64,000 nt of DNA. It comes from Schizophyllum amplum. Lineage: Eukaryota; Basidiomycota; Agaricomycetes; Agaricales; Schizophyllaceae. Position 1 is the stretch's first letter. Each line of letters starts with the position of its first letter. The notes under the pieces were generated by a model. That model was not told the origin of the DNA, searched no databases, and saw only the letters and a list, made by a program, of their open reading frames with translations. A program made the translations under genes and the position numbers. Where the stretch lies: positions 682,001-746,000 of the forward strand of contig VDMD01000005.1 in NCBI GenBank assembly GCA_007026445.1, in the 5' to 3' direction. Shown in pieces: positions 32,701 through 43,355 of the stretch.

Positions 32701-33302
32701 TCCCTCGTCCACGAACGGTCATCCTGCCGACTAAAATACCAGATAGCGGAACGGTGATGCGGAATCGGAGATTTTCCGGGATTGCAGCAGTACTTGCTCG
32801 TCAGGTAACGGAGGATTGGCGGGGGGATGTCGCAGCCGAAGTCTTTGAGGGCCGAAATCGGACGAGCTCGAACGGCGACCTGAGGCGACTGAATGAAGCT
32901 GGAATGAATAGACTATCAAGTGACACCTGGGATTGTGCCTTGGCATGACCTGTATGGATTGACCTTCGTCAGCGGCGAAGGCATGTAAAGACGTAGAAGT
33001 CACCTCTAACTTTAAGCCAGGAACGAATGCCTATCTTCATCTTCTTTAGGTCTACACGACAGCTTGGAGACGGCGCCGAAACAAGACCTACCAATAAAGT
33101 AGCACGCTTTACAGGGACAGGTCACGCACACATGGGAGTCCGAGGAGGCAGACGCATTATCACTGTCATCAAGGATGTTTATGGCATGATGTGCATTATG
33201 AGGTGCATAGTCATACACATGTAGCTGTTGTGCTGGCAGTATGGTGTTACAGTAGTGTACAGTGAGATACAAAGCGAAGAAAGAACCGAGTCCCAGAATC
33301 CA
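32701..33302. other. Intergenic, F-box promoter and H4 3' flank
   Basis: 600 bases between two minus-strand genes. An 86-residue open frame in the H4 3' flank has no supporting feature. Nothing else seen. Confidence 0.65.
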
Positions 33303-33769
<467 letters not shown>

Positions 33770-34072
33770 TGTTGATAAAAGTAGTGTTGGGGGGTTGGTT
33801 TGCCTTGAGGTGTTGGTATCGCGAGTGGCGCGATGAGGGCGAGAGGCAAGCGGAGTTGGGAGTCGGAGAGAGCGCGCCGACTTGCCTAAATAGGCGCGTC
33901 GGGTGGCTGTGCTGACTTTCTCGCCCTTTGTTGATTGATCAACAAAGCACGGTCACGTTCGCGTCGCGCGTCGATCACATAAATACAGGCGGCCCATCAG
34001 CTCACAACTTACCATCACCCGCCCACCACACTTCAAGCAAGTCGCCACCGAGCCACTCTATCATCCTCAGCA
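33770..34072. promoter_or_regulatory. Bidirectional H4/H3 promoter with palindrome and CArG-like box
   Basis: 303 bases between divergent ATGs. A perfect inverted repeat with 10-base arms (CTTTGTTGAT and ATCAACAAAG, 2-base spacer TG) spans 33926-33947, near the middle. A perfect CC(A/T)6GG box, CCTAAATAGG, is at 33885-33894, towards H4. An AT-rich CATAAATACA at about 33978 could serve as a TATA element for H3. Either element could coordinate histone transcription; that is inference. Confidence 0.8.
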
Positions 34073-34588
34073 ATGGCCCGCACGAAGCAAACCGCCCGCA
34101 AGTCCACTGGAGGTGAGTCGGCCGTGATCTATCGACGCGAAGATTGCTGACGAACATTGCAGGCAAGGCGCCCCGCAAGCAGCTCGCTGCCAAGTCTCAG
34201 GCGCGCAAGACTGCCGCCGCGGCCGGTGGTGTCAAGAAGCCCCATCGCTTCCGGCCTGGTACCGTCGCCCTCCGCGAGATTCGTCGGTACCAGAAGTCGA
34301 CGGAGCTCCTCATCCGCAAGCTCCCCTTCCAACGCCTCGTTCGCGAGATCGCGCAGGACTTCAAGGTGCGTCCACTCTTTCCTGTCACTGCTGCCACTTT
34401 GCTGACATCGCCTCCAGACGGACCTCCGCTTCCAGTCCAGCGCCGTCATGGCCCTGCAGGAAGCCGCCGAGGCCTACCTCGTCTCGCTCTTCGAGGACAC
34501 CAATCTTGCTGCCATTCACGCTAAGCGTGTCACTATCCAGCCCAAGGACCTCGCCTTGGCCCGCCGGTTGCGCGGCGAGCGCTCATAG
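34073..34588 (+). CDS. H3: Histone H3, basidiomycete type, longer tail
   Basis: Core histone H3, 137 residues including Met. Three exons: [13 protein letters not shown], then a long exon with [40 protein letters not shown] and [19 protein letters not shown], then [20 protein letters not shown] to [10 protein letters not shown]. Lys4, Lys9, Lys14, Lys18 and Lys23 are all in their usual places. After Lys23 the sequence is SQARKT rather than AARKS, one residue longer, so the Lys27 equivalent is residue 28, followed by Thr instead of Ser. The core ([24 protein letters not shown]) is basidiomycete-like. Paired divergently with H4. Certain as H3. Confidence 0.99.
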
Positions 34589-35067
34589 ACGCATGCGCCC
34601 ATACCACACTGCCTATGCGCATGCCTTGTTTTGTCCTGCCTCGTTTTGTATCCTATAGTGTAAATTATGCCTCGGACTGGGTCGATATCTGTATGCCATG
34701 TAATCATGCGACACTTATGCAATGATAACGCGTTGCTTATACGGAAATTTGCTGCGGCACAAGGGTCCGGGACGGACGTACGGACCACTCCACGCTTTAC
34801 AGACTGTCAAGTTTATGCAAGACGAAGATATCAGACACGTTGAAAGAATGACTGAGTACGACGTTAGATTACTGTATGCCTATTGGACATGCACTATATT
34901 GTAACGAATACAGATAAATCTGAGCAGATATGTAGAACACCGATACTGAAAGAGAGCGCTCAACAATTAACTCTCCCTCGCTGACACAAAGGCATACTGA
35001 ATCTATTAATCTCCAAGCGAGTCGCTACTGAACAGCCACGCGTCGCTTTCCTTGGAGGCTTGTCGGC
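34589..35067. other. Convergent intergenic region
   Basis: About 480 bases between the H3 (+) and RTC4-like (-) 3' ends. AT-richer than its surroundings; no gene seen. Confidence 0.65.
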
Positions 35068-37993
35068 TCACTGAATGGGCGTCAGGAATCTTCCACCAGA
35101 CAAGGAATACAACGACTCACCAGTAGCAACCCTCTCCTTCCGCCTAGCCCGCACTTTAGCCATAAAGTTCTCGGGCTCCTTCGAAGTCGATTGTTTCATC
35201 TTCATTGGGGCCGTGACCACTGACGGGAACGAGGATGTAGACGCGTCGCTCGCCACAGACGCCGCCCGCGACGCCTGCTTACTCGGCGGTTTCCGCCGTC
35301 CCGTGGGCCTGCCTTTCCGTCTCGCAGGCTTCCCCTTCCGCGACTCGCCATCCTCCGATTCCGAGGTCAGCTCAATGACCTCGCTTTCCTCGCCGTCCGT
35401 ATTGGTTGGGGCCGCTGCGTCTAACTGGACACTGAACGACCGCACCGCGTTATGCGGTCGTGGTTCCGAAGCGGCTCTTCACCTCTAGCGTTTGGGTGGG
35501 CCTTGGCGTCGCATCCGCGTCCGGTTCTGAGGGTGGACGCTGGCGGTGCATCCACTCTCCATCTCCAGCATCCGACTCTATGTCCATATCCGACGTATGA
35601 GGCCCGGCTTCAGCATCGGAGGCCGCCCGACCGACGTCCATGTCCGATGGCCGTTAGACACCGCGTCCATGTCGACGCTGCTGTTCGTCGCCTCCTTACG
35701 TATCGGCTTGGGCTTCGGCCGAGGGCGCGCGCGAATTGCCGCAGCGGCCTGCTTCTCCTCCTCGCGCTCTTCCGCCTCTATTTGCTGTCGCCGGTGGGCC
35801 GCGCGCGCCTTGACATCCCGTCTGCCACTCCGGCGCCACCGAGGCTTTGCCGCCCGCCACGCCCGCGTCGTCAGGGAACATGGCGACGCCATATTTGGCG
35901 CTCTCGCGCAGGGTGCGCAGCGCGTCTGCTTGGCCAAGCCCGCGATCCTCTTCGATGAGTCGGAGGCCTGCTTCGGGGAGCAGGACGCGCTGTAGAAATT
36001 CTCCAGGCCCAATCGGGGCCACTTTGTCCGGGTCGATGATGTCCATGGGAAACATGCTGTACAATGTTTGAGTGATGATGGCCGCTCCTTGTTCGCCGTA
36101 GCTATGATGATCGTCAGAGATGTACGGTTATAGGATAGACAGTGCACGCACTATCCGATTTGAACCTTCTCGAAGTTCTCAAACTGAGCAGAAACGCCTG
36201 TCGCCGCACGGGAGCCCTTCTCCTTGATCTCTTGCGCGAGCTCCTTCCAGAATATACAACCCGCATGGTCGAGCTCGTCGTCAAGCAACCCATGCAGCTC
36301 GTCGCTAAAGCGGCGCACACGCGCGGGAAGCGCGCCCCAGTCGATCTTCTTTGGCCAACCCTTGGATTCGGCCTCAGGCAGCACCTCGCGTTCGAAGCGA
36401 TGTCGCTGGCATACGGGGGCAAAGTGGCGAAGCTGGGCTTTGCGTCCGCGCGCGTTGGCAGGACGTGGGGCTGGCCTGGATTTCTTCGCGACTTCGTCGA
36501 GTAGGCGCTGAAGAATAGGAGTCGGCGAAGGCGGCAAGAGCTCGTCGCAGTACGGGCAGAGATCCCGAGCGTCTGCCGACGCTTGTCCCAATTGCACTGC
36601 GTGACGGTCAACCAATTGTGTGCACGGTCAGAGTGGTGAACTCACAGTCGGGGTCATCGTCGTCCATAAGCTCGTATGTGGACGTTCTGATAGAAGATTG
36701 AGTGACACAATATGTCGAGACTGCGTGCACTCACGGAGATTCAGACCTCGGTCGCTTCGCGTTCCGCTCGCCTTCGCTCAAGCCGTCATCTGAGAAGCGC
36801 TTGTTGCCTGATGTTGGAGAGTCGAACAAAGAGGGGACAAATTGCGAGAAGGGCGGCGGCTGAGGTTTCCGAACCGGCTTCGCTTTGTTTTTGGGAGGCA
36901 ATTGTACGGCCTTGCCCTTGCCCTTATCCAGCGAAAGCCTTGTCTTGACAGTGCTGGGGCATGCGGCTTCATTGCTTCCCTCTTCTTCCTCCACTGGCCG
37001 GGTCTGAGATGACAGTGGCGACTGCATGGGAAATGCGTCTGGGCCGCGCCTCGGAGGCGATGAAAGAGGAGAGTCGTTGGACATTGGGAAGGCCTGAGCT
37101 CGGGGCTTCTTGCGCGGCGTCAGAGGCATTGGGAAGGGCGCAGGCTCGGGACTTGTAATCCTATTGCTGTTGCGTTTACGCACTGGTTTCTTCCTGGACA
37201 TTTGCTCCTCCTCTTCGTCATTGTCGCTGTCGCCCCCATCGTCGTCGTCGATCTCGATAGGTTCTGCCTGTGGGGGCGGGGAAGGAGATTGGCGCTGAGC
37301 CCTACGTACAGGTTTGGGCTGCGGTTTCTTTTTTCCGAACGGGTTGCTGGTGGGAGGGGCTGCGGGTTGGCCCTTCGAAGCGGTCTTGCTCTTTGCAAAG
37401 AGGTTGCGTGAGGGCTTGCTGGTGATTGGGGGCGGGGGAGAGGGGACGCGTTGCTGACGAGGGGGAGAGCGTCGCGCGTTTACAGACTGATGCTTGAGAG
37501 GAAGCCGGCTGGGGGAAGAGGGGCGCTTGCTCGTCGAGTCCGGCTTCGTGAGGTCGATCTGTTCGACAGGCGCCTTGGACGTCGAAGCTCGCGACTCGGC
37601 TGTCGCATCACTGGACTTGCTCATTTTCTTGAATGAGAGCGTCTTGTAGATGTTGATCTGCTTTTGCTGACGCGCGGGGTCGACGTCGGCTCGTGCTGGC
37701 TTAGACGCCTGGCTCCGCGAAGGGCTCCTCTGAATGCGGTTCGCGCTGATATCCGCACCAAATGGATGCGTAAGCTCGTCGTCCGAGTCCGAGAGGGCAA
37801 AGAGGTCGCGTCGCTGCACGCTCGGCGGCTTCTTGGATGGATTCGGTTTGGGCATGGCGAGATCCTCGCATCCGTCACGTCCTTCACCGCGTCGTTTTCC
37901 CGCGTCGCCATTGATAACAGTACGGCTGCTCATCTTGAAGACATCCGAGTGTGACTTGTCGTCTATACGGGAGAGCGATGGGAGCCGGTTCAT
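35068..37993 (-). CDS. RTC4: RTC4-like domain protein
   Basis: Minus-strand gene with a long disordered, Ser/Pro/Lys-rich N-terminal exon (37993-36731, start MNRLPSLSRIDDKSHSD). It includes an acidic patch (EIDDDDGGDSDNDEEEE) and repeated motifs AFPM and PFPMPLTPRKK. The folded RTC4-like domain follows: DLCPYCDELLPPSPTPIL (zinc-finger-like CxxC), FAPVCQRHRFEREVLPEAE, KKIDWGALPARVRRFSDEL, SYGEQGAAIITQTLYSMFPM, and FLQRVLLPEAGLRLIEEDRG. In yeast Rtc4 is linked to telomere capping; its biochemical role is unclear. The C-terminal tail is charged (RRQQIEAEEREEEKQAAAA, RRKGRPTGRRKPPSKQ) and can be read only with about three frame changes between 35840 and 35460, in very GC-rich sequence. Domain call is good; the tail is provisional. 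Confidence 0.82.
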
Positions 37994-38342
37994 GACGGCC
38001 GACGCGCACGCGGCGGCACAGGGCGGATGAAGGTGGCGACGCAGCGCGGACCATGTGACCGATCACCAGCATCAGATTCACGGCGTGCTACGTCACGCGT
38101 GGTTCGTTTTCCCACAGTTCCTTGTCCTCGACAGTCACGTAAATATTGATTGCACCGATCCTCACCTTCCACTTGGCAACAGGGTCCTACGGAAATTCAG
38201 CTGTGCTGATAAAAGAACCATTTAGGCAAGGTAAGCGATGCGTACTCCTTCGCCAAACGTTCAGCGTAATGGTCTTTTGTGGCAAAACGCAACATATGAA
38301 GCTTACACCGCAAGCAGGCCTCCTAATCTTCCCAGGTTGAAG
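37994..38342. promoter_or_regulatory. Divergent promoter, RTC4-like / TPT1
   Basis: About 350 bases between divergent ATGs. It should contain both core promoters. No TATA box or other strong element stands out. Confidence 0.65.
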
Positions 38343-39306
38343 ATGACGGAACCGGCTACGGCATTTACACCACGCCAGGCAAATACGACTGCCTCTTCCA
38401 TTGCGTCCGAACGAGGTGGAGGTAAAGGAAAGCAACGAGGCGGGCGCGGCAGGGGCGGAGGTCGCGGAGGCGGCGGCGGCGGCGGCTCCTCCAAGCTCCG
38501 CGGCCTTGAGAAGGACTCCCCCACTGTCCGTCTTTCAAAGACGCTCTCCTACATCCTTCGACATGGTGCTCAAAAAGAGGGCATTCCGATCCGCCCGGAT
38601 GGGTATGTGAAGGTTGACGATCTTGTAAGCAACTGGTCCCCCCTCAAATCCATTAGCTATAGCTAATCCACTGACCGCATGTCCTGCCAGATGAAAAACA
38701 ACCGCCTCAAATCCCAGTCACTCACATTGGAGACGCTGCAGCAAATCGTGAAAGATGACGCAAAGCAGCGCTACGATCTGGTCCTCGAAGAGCCGTCCAC
38801 CTGGCTCATCAAAGCGCGCCAAGGACATTCTATACAGGTCCAATTGTCTTTCGTCCGGACGCAGAACAGAGTTCTCATTGAGCCGCAGGAGGTCAAGCTC
38901 GAGCTGAAGCCTATCCTCTCTAGTGCAGACATCCCCACCGGCATCGCTGTTCACGGCACGATGAACGACGCATGGAATGCCATTTGTTAGTCATAGTCCT
39001 GATACTCTACAGCCTACACTGATCCCTTTTCCAGCCAAGCAAGGCCTTTCGAAAATGAAGCGCAACCACATCCATCTCGCACAGGGTGTCGGCGGCGACA
39101 ATGTTATAAGCGGCATGCGCAAGTCCTGTCAGGTTTTCATATACGTCGACGTCGATCGCGCCATCGCAGCTGGCATCAGATTCTTCTTATCCGACAATGG
39201 TGTGGTGCTGACGGAGGGCGACGAGCAGGGTCACCTACCGCGGAAATTCTTTAGCAAGGTGGAAGACGCAAAGGGTCATCCGCTGTCTGGACGGATGGAA
39301 CAGTAG
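38343..39306 (+). CDS. TPT1: tRNA 2'-phosphotransferase TPT1
   Basis: Removes the 2'-phosphate left at the splice junction of tRNAs after ligation, using NAD+. An RGG-rich N-terminal extension ([20 protein letters not shown]) precedes the catalytic fold. Family motifs appear in order: LSKTLSYILRHGAQKEGI, RPDGYVKVDDL, LEEPSTWLIKARQGHSIQ, GIAVHGTMNDAWNAI, and SKQGLSKMKRNHIHLAQG, then DVDRAIAAGIRFFLSDNGVV. The catalytic Arg-His-Arg-Arg set is accounted for by the RHG, ARQGHS and KRNHIHLA areas. Three introns; the one after GHSIQ (about 48 bases) is inferred from the family alignment. Frame intact. The RGG extension may bind RNA. Confidence 0.95.
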
Positions 39307-39472
39307 TGCATTGACAAGAAGCGGATGCTGGTGGAGACGTTTCAGTCATCGCTCTATCATACATTTTATGATCTCAAGCTAAGCGCAATACTGTACAAAT
39401 TCGACGGCATCGATTACTACTTACCTGACTGCTGCAAGTCTCTCGCCGCGCTATCATCCTCAACGCGCTCAT

Positions 39473-41137
39473 CTATACAACATACCCATTCTTCCCATCC
39501 ACGACTCCAAAGGCTGGTCCGCCCTTTCCGAACATATCGCGCAAATCCTGCACGAGCGCCTCCGGCATCTCATGCGCCGCAAAATGCCCGCCCTTCTCGT
39601 GAATGCGCGAGAACACAACATTGCCCTCGCGGTTGGCCCATCTATCAAACCGTCAATGATCGTGTCTTCGATGCTTGCGAGACAAAAAAGGAAATCCGCT
39701 CACTCAAGCGGCTGCCTCGTAAGTTCCTTCGGGAAGAACGAGTATCCAAGCGGCACGGTCGGGTTGGTAACATAATTCGACCCAGTTTGCGACTGCGCGA
39801 TCTCGTAGTACGGACGGATGGTCGCCGCCGGTCCCGCGCGGGAGAACCAATAGATGGATACCCAGGTCAAGACTGGGTGAGTGAGGTCAGTCGACGAACG
39901 GATACGTACACCCCGATGAAGGGGTAACGAGGTCGAGTATACAAAGAATATCGCACCTTCATCGTCCGTCCAAGGATAGTTGTCTGTCCAAGACACAATC
40001 TTCTCATATATCCAGGCCAGAAGACCGACGGGCGAATCGGTAAGACTGTATGCGAGCGTCTGCGGCTTCGTGCGGCTGACGACGTGGGTAAGTGTCTGAA
40101 AAATGTCGAACTTGTCCGCAAAGGGTCAGGGGACGTACTGTATGCTGGAATACCCAGTTTCATTCTCAATCCAGTCCTGCGTCTTTCGTAGGGCCTCTTG
40201 GTCATATTCCGAGTACGCCGAGATGGGCTTGGCCTTCTCTTCTTCGGTGGGCGTTCCTCTACAAGTAAGCAAATCAGTTTATATATAAGCGTTGCAACGA
40301 AGCTGCTTACTGCGGGAAGTTGGTGTGCCACGCCTTGACGTGCTCCGGCCCATAAGTGGAGGCCATACGGCGGGTGACCTATCAGAAGGAGCTTGGATCA
40401 GCGCGCCAAAAGCCATGAAGCCTGACGTACTCTATATCCCCAGTCGCCGCCCTGTGTGACTGGGTAGCCATGAGAAGATGTCGACTATCCAGACTGATCC
40501 TCTGACGTACCGTATTCATTGTATCCTAAGGAGAGCATGAGCTTGTGCGCAACCTTTGTGACGTTCAGCCATATACTTATATGGACCGTTGAAGAAACGT
40601 ACCTCAGCGTACTGCTCGGCGCCGAAAGCCTTCTTGCGCGGGGCTTCCGAGAAGCCATAGCCTGGTACACTCAATGCTACGACATGGAACGCGGGAGACT
40701 CGCTGGAGTGGGGCTTCACCAGTAGCGGCGTGATATGGAGAGCTTCCAGGAAGCTACCAGGCCCTGCGTACAAGTCAGGAACTTCAACTGCACGTCCATA
40801 GATCGACCCTGAACTTACAGCCGTGCACGAAGCAGAGCGGAATCGCATTCGCGACTGCGCTCCTTGTATGCGCATAATGAATGTTGAACGCTCCATGCCC
40901 TTCCACCTCGATATTGCGCGTGAATTGAGGCAGGGCATCGTTGATAGTGCGCTCTTGGGCGCGCCAGTCGAACGAGTGCTGCCAGTGCTGAACGAGGCGG
41001 CGGATATCAGCAAGAGGAACGCCGTAGTCCCAGCCAGAGTCCTCTAGCTCATCAGGAAGAGTAGTGAGCGCGAGCTTCTTGTGTAGAAGCTCTTGCTTTT
41101 CCTCGGGGATGGAGACGGTGAAGGGTTGCTCTGACAT
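39473..41137 (-). CDS. Epoxide hydrolase, EHN-type alpha/beta hydrolase
   Basis: Hydrolyses epoxides to diols, as in detoxification or secondary metabolism. Many exons on the minus strand, about 400 residues. The EHN N-terminal domain begins [20 protein letters not shown] and contains [20 protein letters not shown]. The oxyanion motif [11 protein letters not shown] spans an intron. PGYGFSEAP follows, and the nucleophile Asp sits in QGGDWGYRV. The catalytic His is in [14 protein letters not shown] near the C-terminus, and the end is [12 protein letters not shown] before the stop at 39473-39475. This is the microsomal-type EHN family rather than soluble epoxide hydrolase. A decayed second copy lies upstream on the same strand. 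Intact as far as I can read. Confidence 0.93.
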
Positions 41138-41689
41138 GGTGAGGGCAGGGGATCAGTGTGAGGAGATCGGACAGTGTAGGTCGCGAAAGAGTGATGCAGA
41201 ACGGCCTTTGCAGTACGACCTTTATGAGAACCTGCAGGCGTCGTAGCTTGGTAAGGCTGACTGGAAGCTGACCAAGGTGAATGCATTGACACTGAGACCT
41301 CGTCACGCGGTTGGCCGCGAAGGCTAATGGTCGCGTGAGGTGCGACCCGGGTGCGACGATCACTGTGACTTGCGCCGCGGCCTGACCGGTGATTTGGACG
41401 GCACCGATGCCCACGTGCATTGTGTCACGGTTCGCATCTCTCCAGCCGGCGAAGTCTGATAGCGGTCTAATGGCCATATCTCTCTAACATCATTACTTTT
41501 GCTTACTCCGCAATGGCACCTACTTACTGAATGAAATAGGGCCGAGGACCTTGAGGTGGAGTCCTGACGCCGCCAGCTACGGAAAACGCCCTCAACAGAG
41601 CCGATCTGGCGCTCGAATAAATCAAGAAAACCCTGGTATACATAGAAAATGGTGCTACAAATCTGTCGACACATGCTGGGAGTCCTACT
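41138..41689. other. Intergenic between epoxide hydrolase and its decayed copy
   Basis: Contains the promoter of the intact epoxide hydrolase. Short segments here (GTAAGGCTGAC around 41250) recur near 42600 upstream of the decayed copy, so the duplication seems to include promoter sequence. No other gene. Confidence 0.6.
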
Positions 41690-41728
41690 TGTCACACCCT
41701 TTTTCCCATCCTCGGCCCCGAACACCGG

Positions 41729-41750
41729 CCCCCCCCCCCCCCCCCCCCCC
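41729..41750. repeat. Homopolymer run of 22 C
   Basis: Twenty-two consecutive C on the plus strand, at the position of the GKGGPAFG codons in the decayed epoxide hydrolase. The intact gene has no such run at the matching place. Its exact length is likely unstable and hard to sequence. Confidence 0.9.
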
Positions 41751-41902
41751 TTCCCAAACATGTCATGCAGGTAAGTACTTCGAAATCGGAAAGCGCCTTC
41801 GGCACCTCGTGTGCCGCGAAGTGCCCACCCTTCTCGTGGATGCGCGAGAATATGACGGTGCCCTCGCGGTTCTCCCATCTACAAGTTCATCAGTATTACG
41901 GA

Positions 41903-42156
41903 CACCAGACTTGGGATTCAGTATTCCCCGGAGATTACTGCATGCTTACAGTGAGCATATTTTGAATCAGAGAAGGATAAAGACGGCGGGCTGATTGAAA
42001 GGGCATACGGTGGCCCAGCCAATCGGAGGTCGTCCCGATCAATATGCCACGCAAAAGACCACAATGGACTCGCCGTCTTTATGCGCTGCTTATTCAGAGT
42101 AAGCTCACAGTACACGTGCAGTAAGCGCTGGGGAGTATTGAATACCAATTCTGGTG
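41903..42156. mobile_element. Palindromic MITE-like element
   Basis: Two inverted arms of about 95 bases (41903-41997 and 42062-42156) align without gaps at roughly 75% identity by eye, around a 64-base loop. Ends are CACCAG...CTGGTG. GGA flanks both sides (41900-41902 and 42157-42159), a candidate 3-base target duplication. No coding capacity. It lies between the N- and C-terminal remnants of the decayed epoxide hydrolase. The CACC/GGTG ends and 3-base repeat faintly suggest a CACTA-like origin. Confidence 0.6.
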
Positions 42157-42488
42157 GGATGATGTGCGGATACAATCAAAGTACGATAACATGAGTTAGT
42201 GCCGCGGTGGGAACACGATATCACGAGAGCAAACGAAATACAAGCCTTCTGGCACCTCGATCTCGCGCGTGTACTGAGGCAAGGCGTTATTGATGGCGCG
42301 CTCGTGGGGCACGCCAGTCGAACAAATGCTGCTAGTGATGGAAAAGACGGCCAATGTTGCCGCCAAGTGGGACTCCATAATCCCAGCCAGAGTCCTCTAA
42401 CTTATCGGGAAGAGAGTGAGCGCGAGTTTCTTCCGCAGAAGGTCCACTTCTCTTCGGGAATCAAGATGGTGAAGGGCTGCTCTGACAT

Positions 42489-43355
42489 GGCGGAGAAAGA
42501 TGATGAGCTTCTTGTGAATCGACTGCATCGTGTTATATGGCTGTAAGGTCGTCGGAGTCTTTGTAGTCTGCGAACTCGTACGCGTAGGCGAGATAGCTTG
42601 TTAAGGCTGACAAAGGGCTGACAAAGGTTGCACAAATTGGGCTTCAGATGGTCGAAGGAGCGGGTCGCCCGTGCGAGTAGGCGTAGGAGAGCGTGAGCGA
42701 GTAGCACAACGCGTCCTATGTAACTAGTCTATGCATTGGATCGTCGTACTCGTACACTTATGGCCTCAAATTTGAGGCGGAACCGGATGCTGGGGGCTGA
42801 CTGAAGACCACCCGCGTCGAGGCGCGCGCCTGATGACGTGTCCGAGCGGCGCCCTCGCGTTTCTCGACGTCGGGAGCCGCTTTTCGCTTCGTTCTTTCTC
42901 TCACGCAATGATAGCGGCTTGCTGCACTCGTCTGTATTTATCTCGTAGGCCAGGACGCAGCCAACGATGCTGCAAGGCGTCATTCTCATTTTCTTGATTT
43001 TTCGCGGGTTTTGATTTTTGATCTGCATCACTTTCCTGATCAAGCAAGCATTTCCGAAAGGTCTGTAACGCGTCGCGACGCGTGACGGTCGCGTCTCGAC
43101 AATCATATGCGCAGCGGCACTCCCTGGCAGCCTGGAGCTTCAATTTCAGGGCGCGTCCAAGGCGCGTCGATCCCATGCTGGATGTGGGTCCAGATAAGTA
43201 GGAGCCCTGAAGGAGCCTGAGCGTCGGTGAGGTTCTAAGTATGACGCGACGACAACAATGACGTCTGCGCGTGACGTCAGGTAGCACGCTCCCCTTCATA
43301 TACCTCCTCAGGCTTCTCGGCACCATAAAAGAACTCCCCTTCCACAACTGTTACC
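42489..43355. other. Intergenic, duplicated promoter then unique sequence
   Basis: The left part resembles the region upstream of the intact epoxide hydrolase. The right part is GC-rich and includes the promoter of the OM14-like gene. No gene supported. Confidence 0.55.

Larger units (their letters stand above)
41690..42488 (-). pseudogene. Decayed tandem copy of the epoxide hydrolase
   Basis: The copy starts at an ATG (42486-42488) with MSEQPFTILIPEEKW, against [15 protein letters not shown] in the intact gene. It then loses frame. Later N-terminal pieces survive ([32 protein letters not shown]). The C-terminal piece survives at about 41890-41690 ([20 protein letters not shown] then FAAHEVPKALS). 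The whole middle, including the nucleophile Asp and most of the lid, is missing; a palindromic element of about 254 bases sits there instead. A run of 22 C (22 G on the coding strand) replaces the short GGP codons near the C-terminus. Not functional. Confidence 0.88.

Noticed and set aside
36142..36511. Plus-strand frames opposite the RTC4 domain
   Set aside because: Antisense of clearly conserved RTC4 sequence.
42729..43106. 125-residue minus-strand frame upstream of the OM14-like gene
   Set aside because: No family resemblance, biased by GC-rich sequence, and lies in the promoter region of a supported gene.
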